Assembly (NCBI GenBank): GCA_965216585.1
Contig: CBDCGC010000003.1
Location: 1,798,001-1,862,000 of the forward strand
Direction of reading: 5' to 3'
Origin: CADEER01 sp965216585
Lineage (GTDB): Bacteria > Desulfobacterota > Binatia > HRBIN30 > CADEER01
Length of the DNA stretch: 64,000 nucleotides
Part shown: piece after piece, positions 23,201 to 32,710 of the stretch
How positions within the stretch are numbered: the first letter of the stretch is position 1
Layout: each line of letters opens with the position of its first letter
Translations under genes and position numbers: made by a program
Notes under the pieces: model-generated
The model's input: the letters and a program-made list of their open reading frames with translations, nothing else
Told to the model about the DNA's origin: nothing
Database searches by the model: none

Positions 23201-26200
23201 CTACCCCCTCGAGATCAGGTTTCCTGCGAGGTATTTACGCATCACCTCCGACTCGTTACCGGGCGAGAACCCGGTCGTCGCCGGCGCCCAAACTCCCTTC
23301 CCGTCCAGGCCGCCGGGCTCTGCCTTGACGACTCGAACCAGCGTCTCCTTGGGAACCGTGTTGACTCCGTGGTTGTCGACGGCAAAGCCGAAGACGAAGC
23401 CCATGTCGCCCGTCCGCTTGTGGAACAAGGTATCGGTCTGGTGCATGGGCATCAGCCAACTCCGCGTGATGCTCTGGTGTGAGCCATAGCGGTAGTTCGA
23501 CTGATACCCCGTGTCCTCCGCCAGAGCCTGGCCGTCCGGCCGCGTCTCATGCGCCTTGACGGTTCGCTCGGTTGCGATCCAACCAGTGTGCTTCATGATC
23601 GTCATCTCATAGGGCAACGCTGGATTGAACTTGACGCGCACCATACAGCGAAAGGCGCGGGTGCGCGGATCGTCGGGACTCGCGTTTTCAAACGGCCGGT
23701 CGGCGGGATTCGCATCGACGTAGACGTAGTCGCCATCATTCAAATCGAGGTCCTTACCCGCCTGTGGATTCATCTGGATCTGCCGGTCGCCGACTCCGGG
23801 TGCACGCCGATCATTGCGCCGGGGGTCGCCGAAGTTACTGCTCCAGATCCAATGCCAGTCGACGGTCGACCACGAGGAATGCGTCGTGTGCCGGCTCTTC
23901 GGCGTCGAGCAGAAAAAGCGAAATCCCTCGCGCCAGAGCGGATTCTGCGTCTGCTTCACCTCCGCCCACGGCATCTTGATATTGCGTACCGTGCGCAGAT
24001 CCGGATCCATCTCCTCGCGATCGATACCGTAGTCCTGCGGTCGAATGTAGGGGCTGGACGAGACGATCACATTGGGAAGATACGGAGTCGCTTCGGTACC
24101 CTCGCGGTGGACGATCAGGTTTTCTCCGTACTCGATCGCCTCGGGCAGGTCGCAGTAGGCGCACAAGCGACCATTGTCGGTATAAAAGGGCGTGTCGTCG
24201 TGGATCTGCTCGTAGAAGGCGACGCGCGGATAGGTGCGAAACAACATGAGCGCCGAACCGGGTTCGCCGCCATAGCTGCCGTCCCGAATCTTGCTCAGGC
24301 TATACGCACCCTCGCTGCCACGCGTCGTCGTGCAGTTGTCGAGGACACGCTGGATGTATACGCCGGCCTTCTTTTCGGTGATGAACTTCCAGTAGTCGGC
24401 AAAGCGCTGGTCACCGGTGATCTTGGCCAGCGCTCGACCCGTGCCGGCAAAGATCTCCGCGTCGTCTTTCGAATCGTGCACGGGCTGGACGCCATCGCCG
24501 CCCCAAACCTGCAGAAAGGGGTTGGAACAAGACGCACCCATTTCGACGTCTTGGAACTCCACCCACGAGTTGGCCGGCAGGACGAGATCCGCGTACTCGG
24601 CCGAGCCCGTCCACTCGACTTGTTGGTCGACGATCATGTCGACCTTGGGAAACACGTTGACGATGAGATTGTAGACCCACTTCGCCTGGTTGATGAGGTT
24701 GGCGTTGCTGTACCACATCAACTTGGTCGGCGTCGGCATATGGCTCTTGCCGGTGAAAACCTTCCGGCCATCCTTGGTATCGACGATCAGAGGCTTTTCG
24801 CCGTGCCCCCAGAAGGCGACGTCTTCGCCGTAGGTGTAGTTGCGCAGGTGATCGTGGTGGTTCAAGCGGGTCGTCTCGTCGGTCACCGGAGCAAAGGGAT
24901 CCTCATGCGAATAGGTGGCTGCGCCGGGCCCCGACCACGGCGAGCCCTGGAGAAGCGCGCCTTTGTAATTGCCCGCCCAAGTGAAGACGCCAGCGCCGTG
25001 CTTGCCGATGTTCCCCGTCAACATCATCGGCAGGTAGCAGGCGCGGTTGTGCAACGTGCCGTGAAAGTAGTGGTTGGTTCCCTCGCCATGGTGGATCGAC
25101 ACCGGGTGACCGGCCTTCGTCGTCTCCCAGATGTCGCGCGCCAGGCGTTCGACGAGATCGATACGGGCACCGCTGATCTCGTGCACGGTTTGCAGGTCGT
25201 AGTCGGCGAGATGACGGCGGTACATCTCATAGACTGGCATCACCTCGATCTCTTCGCCCGTCACCGTGGTGACTTTGTACGCTCCCGTCAGTGCGGCGTT
25301 GGCCGGTGCGTTCTTGCCGACACCGTCGCGGCTGACCGCGACGACGCGGCCGAGCTTTTCGTCCCAGATCGCAAAGTCGCCGATCTGCTCGCGCTGCGCG
25401 GCCGTCAGTCCCTGGATTTTGAACGATGGCCCTTCGCTCAGATCGGCAGGCACGTAGTCGGGAATGACATCTTCCGGTCGCAACCTGCGCAGGTTGTCGG
25501 TGCGAACGAGAAGCGGGAAGTCGGTGAACTCGCGCACGAACGCGTGGTCGATCCAGTCGTTGTCCATCAGGATCTTGGTGACTGCCAGCAGAACCGCCGT
25601 ATCCGACAGCCCGGGTCGGACACCGATCCAGTAGTCCGCCTTGGCGGAGGGAGCGCTGTAGTCCGGCGTGATGACGGCAATCTTGCCACCGCGTTCGATC
25701 AACTCGTTCAACCAATGGCTGTCCGCCATCTTGTTCTCGATCAAGTTCTTGCCGATCTGGATCGTGAACTTCGAGAATCGAAGGTCGTTCATGTCCATGT
25801 CGGACGTCTGCAACCCGTGCACGAAGGGCTGTCCCGGTGCCTGGTCACCGCGCCAGGTGTATTCCGTCCACTCGCGGCAGCCGATCGACTCGTCCCGCTC
25901 GACGTTGCGCGCATGGTGATCGATCAGTCCCGTCATGTTGGCAAAGCGAAAGAGGCCGAACTTTCCGACCAAACCGTGGATCGGCAGGTTGGAGCCGATC
26001 TTCATCGTGCGCGTGCCCGCCCCCTTCCAGTGTTCGAACATCTCCGGCTCGTAGCCGTCCTTCTCGAGGCGAGCCCGGCCCTGGTCACCGCTATACGTGC
26101 GCGCAACCGCCATCATACCGCGCGCAGCGTAGTCCCAAGCCTCTTCCCAGCTCACACGTGTGAAGGTGTCGTTGCCGCGGTCGTCAAAGCGATAGCGGCT

Positions 26201-26695
26201 GCGCAACTCGGGCTCATCAGACAGCGACGGGAAGCCGGCATCGGCCCATTCCTTCCAGCCGGAGCGCACGACCGGCCCCTTGAGGCGGTGCGCCCCATAC
26301 ACACGGCGCTGGAACGTATAACCCTTGGGGCAAGCACGGGGATTCCACGCTTGCGTCGCCTTGTTCCCATACAAGTCGCCAACCCGCTGGTTGTCGTAGT
26401 TCTGCTCGGCGCGAATCATCACGCCGTTGCGTACGAACGCTCGCATGCGACACATGTGCGTGTCGTTGGGAGCACAAACCCAGGTAAACGAATCGTCGTA
26501 GTTGTATTGGTCGATGTAGACCTTTTCCCAATCGCGGTTTGGGTAGTGCTCGAGCGGGTTCCCCACGTCGACGACCGGGGCGAGATTGGCGAGAAGGTCC
26601 GTCGGCGTCAGAACGGCCGCACCTCCGGCACCCAGCAACTTGAGGAAGTGGCGCCGGTTCACACCCCCGCCCGGCGGATCAGCACATTCTGTCAT
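23201..26695 (-). CDS. Molybdopterin alpha subunit, ethylbenzene-dehydrogenase / steroid-C25-dehydrogenase-like
   Basis: 1164 residues. N-terminal twin-arginine signal NRRHFLKLLGAGGAAVL (13-29), so it is exported folded. The first Fe-S site lies at C74-x7-C82 and C122 (VCAPNDTHMCRM; PRACPKG). Later landmarks of the bis-MGD fold: LPIHGLVGKFGLFRFANMTGL, then DHH, where an Asp could be the Mo ligand as in type II enzymes; GVRPGLSDTAVLLAV; HHGEGTNHYFHGT; and LMLFRTYPRVAFYEQIHDDT. Type II members include ethylbenzene, p-cymene and steroid-C25 dehydrogenases, nitrate, selenate and chlorate reductases; the EB_dh-type gamma subunit encoded upstream favours the hydrocarbon-hydroxylating group. It is longer than the roughly 980 residues of EbdA. 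Substrate not readable. Confidence 0.88.
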   Translation of the reverse strand: MTECADPPGGGVNRRHFLKLLGAGGAAVLTPTDLLANLAPVVDVGNPLEHYPNRDWEKVYIDQYNYDDSFTWVCAPNDTHMCRMRAFVRNGVMIRAEQNYDNQRVGDLYGNKATQAWNPRACPKGYTFQRRVYGAHRLKGPVVRSGWKEWADAGFPSLSDEPELRSRYRFDDRGNDTFTRVSWEEAWDYAARGMMAVARTYSGDQGRARLEKDGYEPEMFEHWKGAGTRTMKIGSNLPIHGLVGKFGLFRFANMTGLIDHHARNVERDESIGCREWTEYTWRGDQAPGQPFVHGLQTSDMDMNDLRFSKFTIQIGKNLIENKMADSHWLNELIERGGKIAVITPDYSAPSAKADYWIGVRPGLSDTAVLLAVTKILMDNDWIDHAFVREFTDFPLLVRTDNLRRLRPEDVIPDYVPADLSEGPSFKIQGLTAAQREQIGDFAIWDEKLGRVVAVSRDGVGKNAPANAALTGAYKVTTVTGEEIEVMPVYEMYRRHLADYDLQTVHEISGARIDLVERLARDIWETTKAGHPVSIHHGEGTNHYFHGTLHNRACYLPMMLTGNIGKHGAGVFTWAGNYKGALLQGSPWSGPGAATYSHEDPFAPVTDETTRLNHHDHLRNYTYGEDVAFWGHGEKPLIVDTKDGRKVFTGKSHMPTPTKLMWYSNANLINQAKWVYNLIVNVFPKVDMIVDQQVEWTGSAEYADLVLPANSWVEFQDVEMGASCSNPFLQVWGGDGVQPVHDSKDDAEIFAGTGRALAKITGDQRFADYWKFITEKKAGVYIQRVLDNCTTTRGSEGAYSLSKIRDGSYGGEPGSALMLFRTYPRVAFYEQIHDDTPFYTDNGRLCAYCDLPEAIEYGENLIVHREGTEATPYLPNVIVSSSPYIRPQDYGIDREEMDPDLRTVRNIKMPWAEVKQTQNPLWREGFRFFCSTPKSRHTTHSSWSTVDWHWIWSSNFGDPRRNDRRAPGVGDRQIQMNPQAGKDLDLNDGDYVYVDANPADRPFENASPDDPRTRAFRCMVRVKFNPALPYEMTIMKHTGWIATERTVKAHETRPDGQALAEDTGYQSNYRYGSHQSITRSWLMPMHQTDTLFHKRTGDMGFVFGFAVDNHGVNTVPKETLVRVVKAEPGGLDGKGVWAPATTGFSPGNESEVMRKYLAGNLISRG

Positions 26696-26777
26696 CGACG
26701 TCTCCTCACTCAGCTCGAACGGTTCGCGATTCCCGAGCTGCTTCCGTAACTGATTGCGCTCTACCGCTCCCCCACCG

Positions 26778-28337
26778 TCACTTCTCCAAGGTCAGCGGCT
26801 GCCAGATACTGATCGACTTCTGGCCGTTGCGATCTTCGGCGGCGCCATCCCACACCGCGATCGCGATCGACACACGCTTGCCGGGCACGAGCTCGACATC
26901 GCCAACCTCGTTGCTGGCGAGATCACGCACGAAGACGACGTCCCAGCGGCCGTCAACCCAGCGGCCGTCGCCCTCGACGTTCTGCTGCTTCAACGGCTGA
27001 GTCGTCAGCGAGCCAAAGCCCTTCACGTTGACGTCCTCAACGGAGGACGCGCGCTTCTCCGACGCCACTGGATTCCCTACGCTTCTCGCCGTGGTGTACA
27101 CGTCCCCCGCAGGAGCTACAGTACCAACCGGCTGGACCATGCCGGGAAACGCGTCGGCCAGACGCCGCCGGCCCGATTCGCGGTCGCGCTCCCAAACGGC
27201 TTTCCAGTGCCAGATGTTGACGGTGATCTCGTCGGTCCCCATGGCAAAGAGCGGTGGGTCGTCCGCATCGGAGAATTGGATCGCCGCGCCATCGGTGAAC
27301 CCATGCTGGCGCAGGACGTCGTCGTTGCGCGTCGAATCCCGCCAACCGAGCCGAACCGCCAATCGCTTGCCATCGTGCGCCGCCTGGATGGCGACCTCTT
27401 CGATGCGCTCGTTGCGCCACCACAGCGGCATCAGTTGAACACGCGCTCCATCGATGCTTTTCCAACCCTGATCGGTCGGTGCCTCGGGCACGCGATCGAT
27501 TCGCTTCGCACTCAGCTCGGCTGCCGCCGCCGGCGCCACCTCTTTCTCTCCGACGAGCGACCGCACGTAGCGCACGAGGTGCCAGGCATCGTCCCCGTAG
27601 GCCCAGTCATTCATCGGCATCGGCGTGCCGGGAAACCCGACGACGATGGTGCGGAAGAGTGATTCGGGGTCTGAGCTCCCCTTGTAGAGGCCGCGCGTCA
27701 AATCCCGCGGTCGCGTCGGGTAGCCCTCCTGGTTGACCTGCTCTTCCATCCCGTCGCCGAGACCCTTTTCGCCGTGACAGGACGCGCAGGCCTCCTTGAA
27801 CATGTACGCGGCCTGCTCGCGCGCTTCTTCCGTGTAGGCGGGCTCGGGTGGGACTTCGATGACGCCGGTCCCCGCCTCTCCCTCACCTGGCGACGGTGTC
27901 GTCGCCTCGACGGCCCAAGGTTCGGCAGCGAGAGATTTGACATAGTGAACCAATCCCCACCGCGTCTCAGCCGGCAGATGAGCCCATGAGGGCATCGATG
28001 AGCCCGGCATGCCGCGGGAAATCGTACGAAAGAGATCCTCATCCGTCGGCACGCGCTCCCAGGTCGACACCAGCCGGTAGCGGGCGGCAACGAAGTCGCG
28101 CGGCTTGGGATCGAGCAAGTACGCCGCGCTGCCGTTGCCACGTCCCTCTTTGCCGTGGCACGCCACGCACTGCTTCATATATGCGCGGCGACCCAGCTCC
28201 AGCAGCTCGTCCGAGGCCGGCAGAGTATCGCCGCGCGCCACACCTGCAACAGCGCCGCAGGCGATCACCACCAAGACAACGCACGAGCGCAAGCTCATCG
28301 CCCATGCACGATTGCTCACTTTCCCCACAACGATCAT
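26778..28337 (-). CDS. Fused gamma subunit: two c-type cytochrome domains plus EB_dh haem-b domain
   Basis: About 519 residues; signal peptide around residues 14-36 (CVVLVVIACGAVAGVARG), start uncertain among ATG 28337, GTG 28319 and ATG 28298. Two cytochrome c domains carry CVACH (57-61) and CASCH (184-188), each with a distal Met region (GMPGSSMPSWAH; GFPGTPMPMNDWAY). From about 290 the sequence matches the ethylbenzene-dehydrogenase gamma haem-b domain (VQLMPLWWRNERIEEVAIQA, RLAVRLGWRDSTRND, FAMGTDEITVNIWHWKA, SISIWQPL). In EbdC the haem-b domain stands alone, so this fusion adds two haem c groups to the electron exit path. It is the first gene of the operon. Confidence 0.88.
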   Translation of the reverse strand: MIVVGKVSNRAWAMSLRSCVVLVVIACGAVAGVARGDTLPASDELLELGRRAYMKQCVACHGKEGRGNGSAAYLLDPKPRDFVAARYRLVSTWERVPTDEDLFRTISRGMPGSSMPSWAHLPAETRWGLVHYVKSLAAEPWAVEATTPSPGEGEAGTGVIEVPPEPAYTEEAREQAAYMFKEACASCHGEKGLGDGMEEQVNQEGYPTRPRDLTRGLYKGSSDPESLFRTIVVGFPGTPMPMNDWAYGDDAWHLVRYVRSLVGEKEVAPAAAAELSAKRIDRVPEAPTDQGWKSIDGARVQLMPLWWRNERIEEVAIQAAHDGKRLAVRLGWRDSTRNDDVLRQHGFTDGAAIQFSDADDPPLFAMGTDEITVNIWHWKAVWERDRESGRRRLADAFPGMVQPVGTVAPAGDVYTTARSVGNPVASEKRASSVEDVNVKGFGSLTTQPLKQQNVEGDGRWVDGRWDVVFVRDLASNEVGDVELVPGKRVSIAIAVWDGAAEDRNGQKSISIWQPLTLEK

Positions 28338-28552
28338 CGCACCGAGGAGGGCAGCGCAAAGTGCGTGCCATAGCCGCTACAGAAAGATCCAACACGCTCG
28401 ATGGAGCGTCAGGTGGCCGTTGTTTCCCGCCCCTGGAGTCTGGATTCGCAAACACAGGAATCAGACATCAGCGAACATACTATCTGGATCATGGATTCGA
28501 GTGACCGTCGCCATCCTGGCAACCGCCGGACAAAGCGACTACAGTCCCGCGC

Positions 28553-29401
28553 ATGAAAAGGACTCGTAGGATCCTCACTCCAACGACGCGGAATGCACAC
28601 CTTGCAAGTGTCGGAGTCGCCGTCCTATTGGCTTGCACGCTCTCTCTCGTCGTCGCCGGCTGCTCGGCCTTGCAATCGCGGATGGCGGGCTCGAACGCGC
28701 TGCGGGTGGGAACGTCGGGTTCCTATCCACCGTTCTCCGTCAAACAGGGTGGTTCGCTGCAGGGAATCGAGATCGACTACGCCCAGGCCCTCGGCCAAGA
28801 ACTCGGCCGGCCGGCGCGCATCGTCCAGGTGCCGTTCCCGGATCTCATCGGCGAGCTCAACGCCGGCCGCATCGACATCATCATGGCGGGAATGTCGCGG
28901 ACATCCGAACGGGCGGCACTGGTCAGCTTCGCCGAGCCCTACCTGCGGGTGGGCCAGATGCTGTTGCTGCGCAAGGACGACGACGCCAAGCTCGCTGGCA
29001 TCGGCTGGCTACACGATGCCGGCGTTCGCATCGGCTTCGAGCGCGCCACGACCGGGGCGGACTTCGTCAAGCAGCGACTCACACGCTGCAAACCGGTCGA
29101 ATATGCCAACAAAGAGGACGCGCTGGCAGCACTCAGGGCCAACAAGATCGACGCCCTGATTCACGATGCACCGTTCATCTGGAACGTGACGGGCTCGCCA
29201 CAGCAACCCAACCAAGAGCTCGTCGGTCGCTTCGTACCCCTGACCAAGGAGTCGCTGGCATGGGCGGTGCGCAAGGACGACTACGACCTGCTCGCCAAGG
29301 TCAACGGCGTCATCGCCCGCTGGAAGGACTCCGGCAAGCTCGCCGAGGTCCTCGATCACTGGATCAAAGTGCGCAAGGTAACGAAAAAAACATCCAACTA
29401 A
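28553..29401 (+). CDS. Extracellular solute-binding lipoprotein, family 3
   Basis: 282 residues. The signal ends in a lipobox (VVAGC at residues 32-36). The mature part is a type II periplasmic-binding fold of the amino-acid family: LRVGTSGSYPPFSVKQGG, LQGIEIDYAQALGQELGR, FPDLIGELNAGRIDIIMAGMSRTSERA, FAEPYLRVGQMLLLRK and DALIHDAPF. No ABC permease or ATPase is adjacent, so it may serve a distant transporter or a sensor. It is divergent from the molybdoenzyme operon and 15 bases from the dioxygenase gene, with which it probably forms a small operon. Confidence 0.85.
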   Translation: MKRTRRILTPTTRNAHLASVGVAVLLACTLSLVVAGCSALQSRMAGSNALRVGTSGSYPPFSVKQGGSLQGIEIDYAQALGQELGRPARIVQVPFPDLIGELNAGRIDIIMAGMSRTSERAALVSFAEPYLRVGQMLLLRKDDDAKLAGIGWLHDAGVRIGFERATTGADFVKQRLTRCKPVEYANKEDALAALRANKIDALIHDAPFIWNVTGSPQQPNQELVGRFVPLTKESLAWAVRKDDYDLLAKVNGVIARWKDSGKLAEVLDHWIKVRKVTKKTSN

Positions 29402-29416
29402 GCGGATCGCTCGAAT

Positions 29417-30292
29417 ATGAACATCACTGCGACCGGTCAGGCCTGCGGAGCCACCGTCACCGGCGTCGATCTCAGCCAACCACTGCCTCGCGAAAGTGTC
29501 TCCGAAATCCGCAGTGCCTGGCTCGAGCACCACGTTCTGGTCTTTCCCGACCAGGCGATGAGCGACGACGACCTCGAGCGCTTCACGCTCTACTTCGGTC
29601 GATTCGGCGACGATCCCTTCATCGCCCCGATTCCCGGCCGCCAGCACATCATTGCCGTCGAACGAAGGGCGGACGAAACTGCGTCGATTTTCGCCGATGT
29701 ATGGCACACCGACTGGAGCTTCCAGGAACATCCGCCGGCTGGCACCTGCTTGCTGGGAATCACCATCCCTCCCCGAGGCGGCGACACTCTTTTCGCCAAC
29801 CAGCACATGGCGTTCGAGGAGATGCCGGATGAGCTGCGCCGGCGACTCGAGGGCAAGGCGGCGATTCACTCGGCCCGGCGCGGCTACGGCCTCGATGGCA
29901 TCTACGGTGAGGCCGACGAGAACAGCGGTCGCAGCATGCGGATCCTCTCTTCGGTGGATGCCAACGCCACACACTGTCACCCGATCCTGCGCAAACATCC
30001 GGAAACCGGGAAATACGCAATCTTCGGCGCGTTCGGTTACATCGTCGGCATCGACGGCATGAGCGAAGAGGAGGGCAACGAGCTCCTCGGCGAGCTCTAT
30101 CTGTGGCAGTCGCAGGAGAAGTTTCACTACCGCCACCAGTGGCAGCCCAACATGCTGGTGATGTGGGACAACCGCAGCGTCCTGCACAAGGCGACCGGCG
30201 GCTACCAGGGACATGCACGGCTGTTGCACAAGACGACGATCGGCGCCATGGTCGGCGACTCGCAAACCGCTCGCTCTGCTGCGAGCAAGTGA
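29417..30292 (+). CDS. TauD/TfdA-type Fe(II)/2-oxoglutarate dioxygenase
   Basis: 291 residues. Starts ACGATVTGVDLSQPLPRESVSEI as in TauD. The iron triad is HTD in VWHTDWSFQEHPP and a distal His in MWDNRSVLHKATGGY; the Arg that binds 2-oxoglutarate is in the HARLLHKTTIGA segment. The 2-oxoglutarate contact and iron motif are complete, so it should be active. Family members cleave taurine, other sulfonates, sulfate esters or aryloxy compounds. It requires oxygen, which contrasts with the oxygen-independent hydroxylase encoded nearby. Confidence 0.88.
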   Translation: MNITATGQACGATVTGVDLSQPLPRESVSEIRSAWLEHHVLVFPDQAMSDDDLERFTLYFGRFGDDPFIAPIPGRQHIIAVERRADETASIFADVWHTDWSFQEHPPAGTCLLGITIPPRGGDTLFANQHMAFEEMPDELRRRLEGKAAIHSARRGYGLDGIYGEADENSGRSMRILSSVDANATHCHPILRKHPETGKYAIFGAFGYIVGIDGMSEEEGNELLGELYLWQSQEKFHYRHQWQPNMLVMWDNRSVLHKATGGYQGHARLLHKTTIGAMVGDSQTARSAASK

Positions 30293-30308
30293 AACGGAGG
30301 TTACTCAA

Positions 30309-30680
30309 GTGATCGGATACGTCACGATTGGAACCAACGACATGGATCGCGCCGTCGCGTTCTACAACGCTCTGCTCGCCGAAGTGGGTGCCAAGCAACT
30401 GATGGACCTCGGACGCATCAAGTTCTACGGCACCGGTGAAGGTCCCATGCTGGCGCTCTGCACCCCCTTCGACGAAAAGAAGCAGACCGCCGGCAATGGC
30501 AACATGATCGCCATTCCCGGTGGTTCGCGCGAGGGTGTCGACAAACTCTACGCCAAGGCGCGCGAGCTCGGTGCCACGGACGAGGGCGAGCCGGGCGAAC
30601 GCATGCCGGTGTTCTACGGCGGCTACGTCCGCGATCTCGATGGCAACAAGATCTGCTTCTTCGACATGAAGGCGGGCTGA
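30309..30680 (+). CDS. VOC-family (glyoxalase-like) protein
   Basis: 123 residues from a GTG start at 30309 with GGAGG 8 bases upstream; the longer in-frame stretch overlaps the dioxygenase gene. Two beta-alpha-beta-beta-beta units: IGYVTIGTNDMDRAVAFYNALL and, in the second half, GNMIAIPGGS...GGYVRDLDGNKICFFD. The ending YVRDLDGNKI is typical of the VOC/lyase group. Enzyme class (lyase, isomerase, dioxygenase or resistance) cannot be told from the sequence. Probably last gene of the SBP-dioxygenase operon; it converges on the transglutaminase gene with 7 bases between. Confidence 0.8.
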   Translation: MIGYVTIGTNDMDRAVAFYNALLAEVGAKQLMDLGRIKFYGTGEGPMLALCTPFDEKKQTAGNGNMIAIPGGSREGVDKLYAKARELGATDEGEPGERMPVFYGGYVRDLDGNKICFFDMKAG

Positions 30681-30687
30681 ACGCGCC

Positions 30688-31494
30688 TCAACGCACGCTG
30701 CCCAGGATCTCGACTCGAGTCACACTGCCGCTGGCGAGGGCCTGGATTTGCGCCATCGCAGATCCAGGCCCCTCGTCGTCGACTTCGAAGTCGGGGATGT
30801 AGAACACGCCCGCGCTCTCGCTCAGCGCCGCGTCAACCAAGCGCCACGCTCCCTTTGCAAACACTTCCGTCCATGCGTGGCCAAACGCGCCCGGGCCCGC
30901 TCCCAGATCGGCAATCACGGTCCCCTGCAGGAGCCGGGCGGCGCTACCGAACGAACGCAGCAAAGCGGCCAACAGAACCGCGTGCTCGGTGCAGTCACCG
31001 GCGCGACGGCGCGCGACCTGCGAGGCAATGTCGCGCCCGCGGCCCAGTGTTTTCTCATTGATCCACTCAGCAACGAAGCGGCGCAGCTCTTCTGCCGAGG
31101 GATCGGCACCAAACCGGCGAATCGCCCGCTCGCGCACTTCGACAACTGCCGCTTCGTCGTAGTCGACGATGAACGAGGGCGCCAGATGTTGCGCGCGCGG
31201 CTGCTCGACGCGCCGCGGGTAGTGGCCGATCCGCACTCGCACGTGATCGCTTTCGACGCTGCCGACTGGCCAACCGATGATCCTTTCCGACAGCCCCTTC
31301 GGATCGTTCGAATACAACGCAAGGTCGATCTCTCGTGCCGCAGCGAGCGACACGTCCGGCGCTGCCGCGAGCGGCAAGACGTGCAGGTACATCCCGCGAT
31401 CGGCCGCCATCGGCGGCTGTTGCTCGATCCGCGAGCACGTACTCGCACTCAGCAAGAGCAAGGCCAACGAGAAGACGCGGCGGCTAGAAACCAC
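30688..31494 (-). CDS. Transglutaminase-like exported protein
   Basis: 268 residues from a GTG at 31494 with AGGAAGG 8 bases upstream, overlapping the end of the preceding gene by 11 bases; the frame above 31494 is the end of that gene in another phase. A signal sequence (RRVFSLALLLLSASTCSR) may be a Sec or poor lipoprotein signal. The catalytic triad region is RRAGDCTEHAVLLAALLRS (Cys), FGHAWTEVF (His) and WRLVDAAL (Asp), in the usual order of the transglutaminase-like superfamily. It could be a periplasmic protease or amide-forming enzyme; it likely acts with the lipoprotein encoded directly upstream. Confidence 0.78.
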   Translation of the reverse strand: MVSSRRVFSLALLLLSASTCSRIEQQPPMAADRGMYLHVLPLAAAPDVSLAAAREIDLALYSNDPKGLSERIIGWPVGSVESDHVRVRIGHYPRRVEQPRAQHLAPSFIVDYDEAAVVEVRERAIRRFGADPSAEELRRFVAEWINEKTLGRGRDIASQVARRRAGDCTEHAVLLAALLRSFGSAARLLQGTVIADLGAGPGAFGHAWTEVFAKGAWRLVDAALSESAGVFYIPDFEVDDEGPGSAMAQIQALASGSVTRVEILGSVR

Positions 31495-32698
31495 CCAGGT
31501 TGCCTTCCTGGTAGACTTGCTGCATCTCGATCTCGACGTTGCCGAGATGGGCGACGCCAGAAGAGGTATCCCCCGCCGGTGTGACGACGGCACGCATCCT
31601 CAAGCCTCCCATCGAATAGTCGACATCGTAGTTGCCGTCGCCGTGCCGCTCACCGACTCGCACATGGACGACCGTCGCCGCCGACGGGTTCGCCTCCGGT
31701 AGCCACTCGCGAAGGTCCAAGGTCGCGCCCGTGCCCTCGTCGCGGATGGCATCGCGCACGGCCAGCGCCTCACCCAGCGGCGTTGCGACGGCCGCACCGT
31801 GGTCGATGGTCGCCGCATATGGTTTTTCCTGCAGCGTGCCGCTCACCTTCCAACCCCGTTCATCGGGATCGAGAGACAAATGGGAGACCAATTCGCCGTT
31901 TTCCGACTGCACGTGAACGCCGTTGATCAACTCGCCGTTGGGTTGAGCAAAGAACACGTCCATCACATCGTTCGACATCAACGTACCGCCATCGACAGCG
32001 ACGAGAAGTGACGACCGCCGCTCGATGCGAACCGCATCAACTCCTTCGCGCGTCATGATCATCTTTTCGACACCAACCGGCGCGCCCGAGAGCTTCATCT
32101 GCGAAACCGTCGTGTAGTAAGGTGTCGGCTTCGCGCGACTCCGGTAGCGAACGCTCTTTACGATTCCTTCGAAGAGGCTGGCAAAGCTCTCCCGATAGCC
32201 CGTCTGCAAGTGACGGCAGTAGACGGCGCGATCGCGAACCGAGGCAATGCGATGTTTGAGATGTCCGGTCGCATGACCGACCGTGTACAACCACTCGACG
32301 GACAAAGCAGGTGCGGAACCCACCGCGAAAGCGCGCACATCGCGCACCTGCTTCGCCACGATCGGTCCCAGTTGCTGCGACACTTCCTCGAAAGACGCAT
32401 TCGACAAGTCGAGCAACGCCGCGGCGAGATCCAGATCCTCGGCCAGAAACAGGCATTCGGCTGGTGTCGAAGCGCCAAAGTCGATCAACCCAGTCACACC
32501 GGAACCATCGCTGGCCACTTCCATGGGTCTGGCCAACTCACCAGCAATCCGCGTCGAAAAAGTCCCGTCTGGGCTTTCGAGTGTGGATTCGTCTCCTGCG
32601 CTGGCCTCGCGCTCGAGCTGTTCACTGAAGGTCGGCGTTTTCTGAGTGGCCGAGCAGCCCGAAAACAGCAGAAGGAGAACGGATAATGCGAAAGCCAT
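31484..32698 (-). CDS. Hypothetical lipoprotein
   Basis: 404 residues, starting MAFALSVLLLLFSGC, a clean lipobox (LFSGC). The mature protein is beta-rich without a family that I recognise; visible segments are ECLFLAEDLDLAAALLDLSNAS, VSQMKLSGAPVGVEKMIMT and MDVFFAQPNGELINGVHVQS. Its last 11 bases overlap the start of the transglutaminase-like gene, as in gene pairs that encode a membrane-anchored partner and a Cys-protease-like enzyme. It follows the DUF35 gene by 12 bases, so it may be at the end of that leftward operon. Confidence 0.65.
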   Translation of the reverse strand: MAFALSVLLLLFSGCSATQKTPTFSEQLEREASAGDESTLESPDGTFSTRIAGELARPMEVASDGSGVTGLIDFGASTPAECLFLAEDLDLAAALLDLSNASFEEVSQQLGPIVAKQVRDVRAFAVGSAPALSVEWLYTVGHATGHLKHRIASVRDRAVYCRHLQTGYRESFASLFEGIVKSVRYRSRAKPTPYYTTVSQMKLSGAPVGVEKMIMTREGVDAVRIERRSSLLVAVDGGTLMSNDVMDVFFAQPNGELINGVHVQSENGELVSHLSLDPDERGWKVSGTLQEKPYAATIDHGAAVATPLGEALAVRDAIRDEGTGATLDLREWLPEANPSAATVVHVRVGERHGDGNYDVDYSMGGLRMRAVVTPAGDTSSGVAHLGNVEIEMQQVYQEGNLGGF

Positions 32699-32710
32699 GA
32701 GAACTCCGCT

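Noticed and set aside
23549..26749. A 1066-residue open frame on the plus strand opposite the molybdenum subunit gene
   Set aside because: It is the mirror frame of a well-supported gene in GC-rich DNA; its protein is Arg/Val/Asp-rich without any motif. The same applies to the long opposite frames at 1429-3645, 12318-14342 and 14355-15623.
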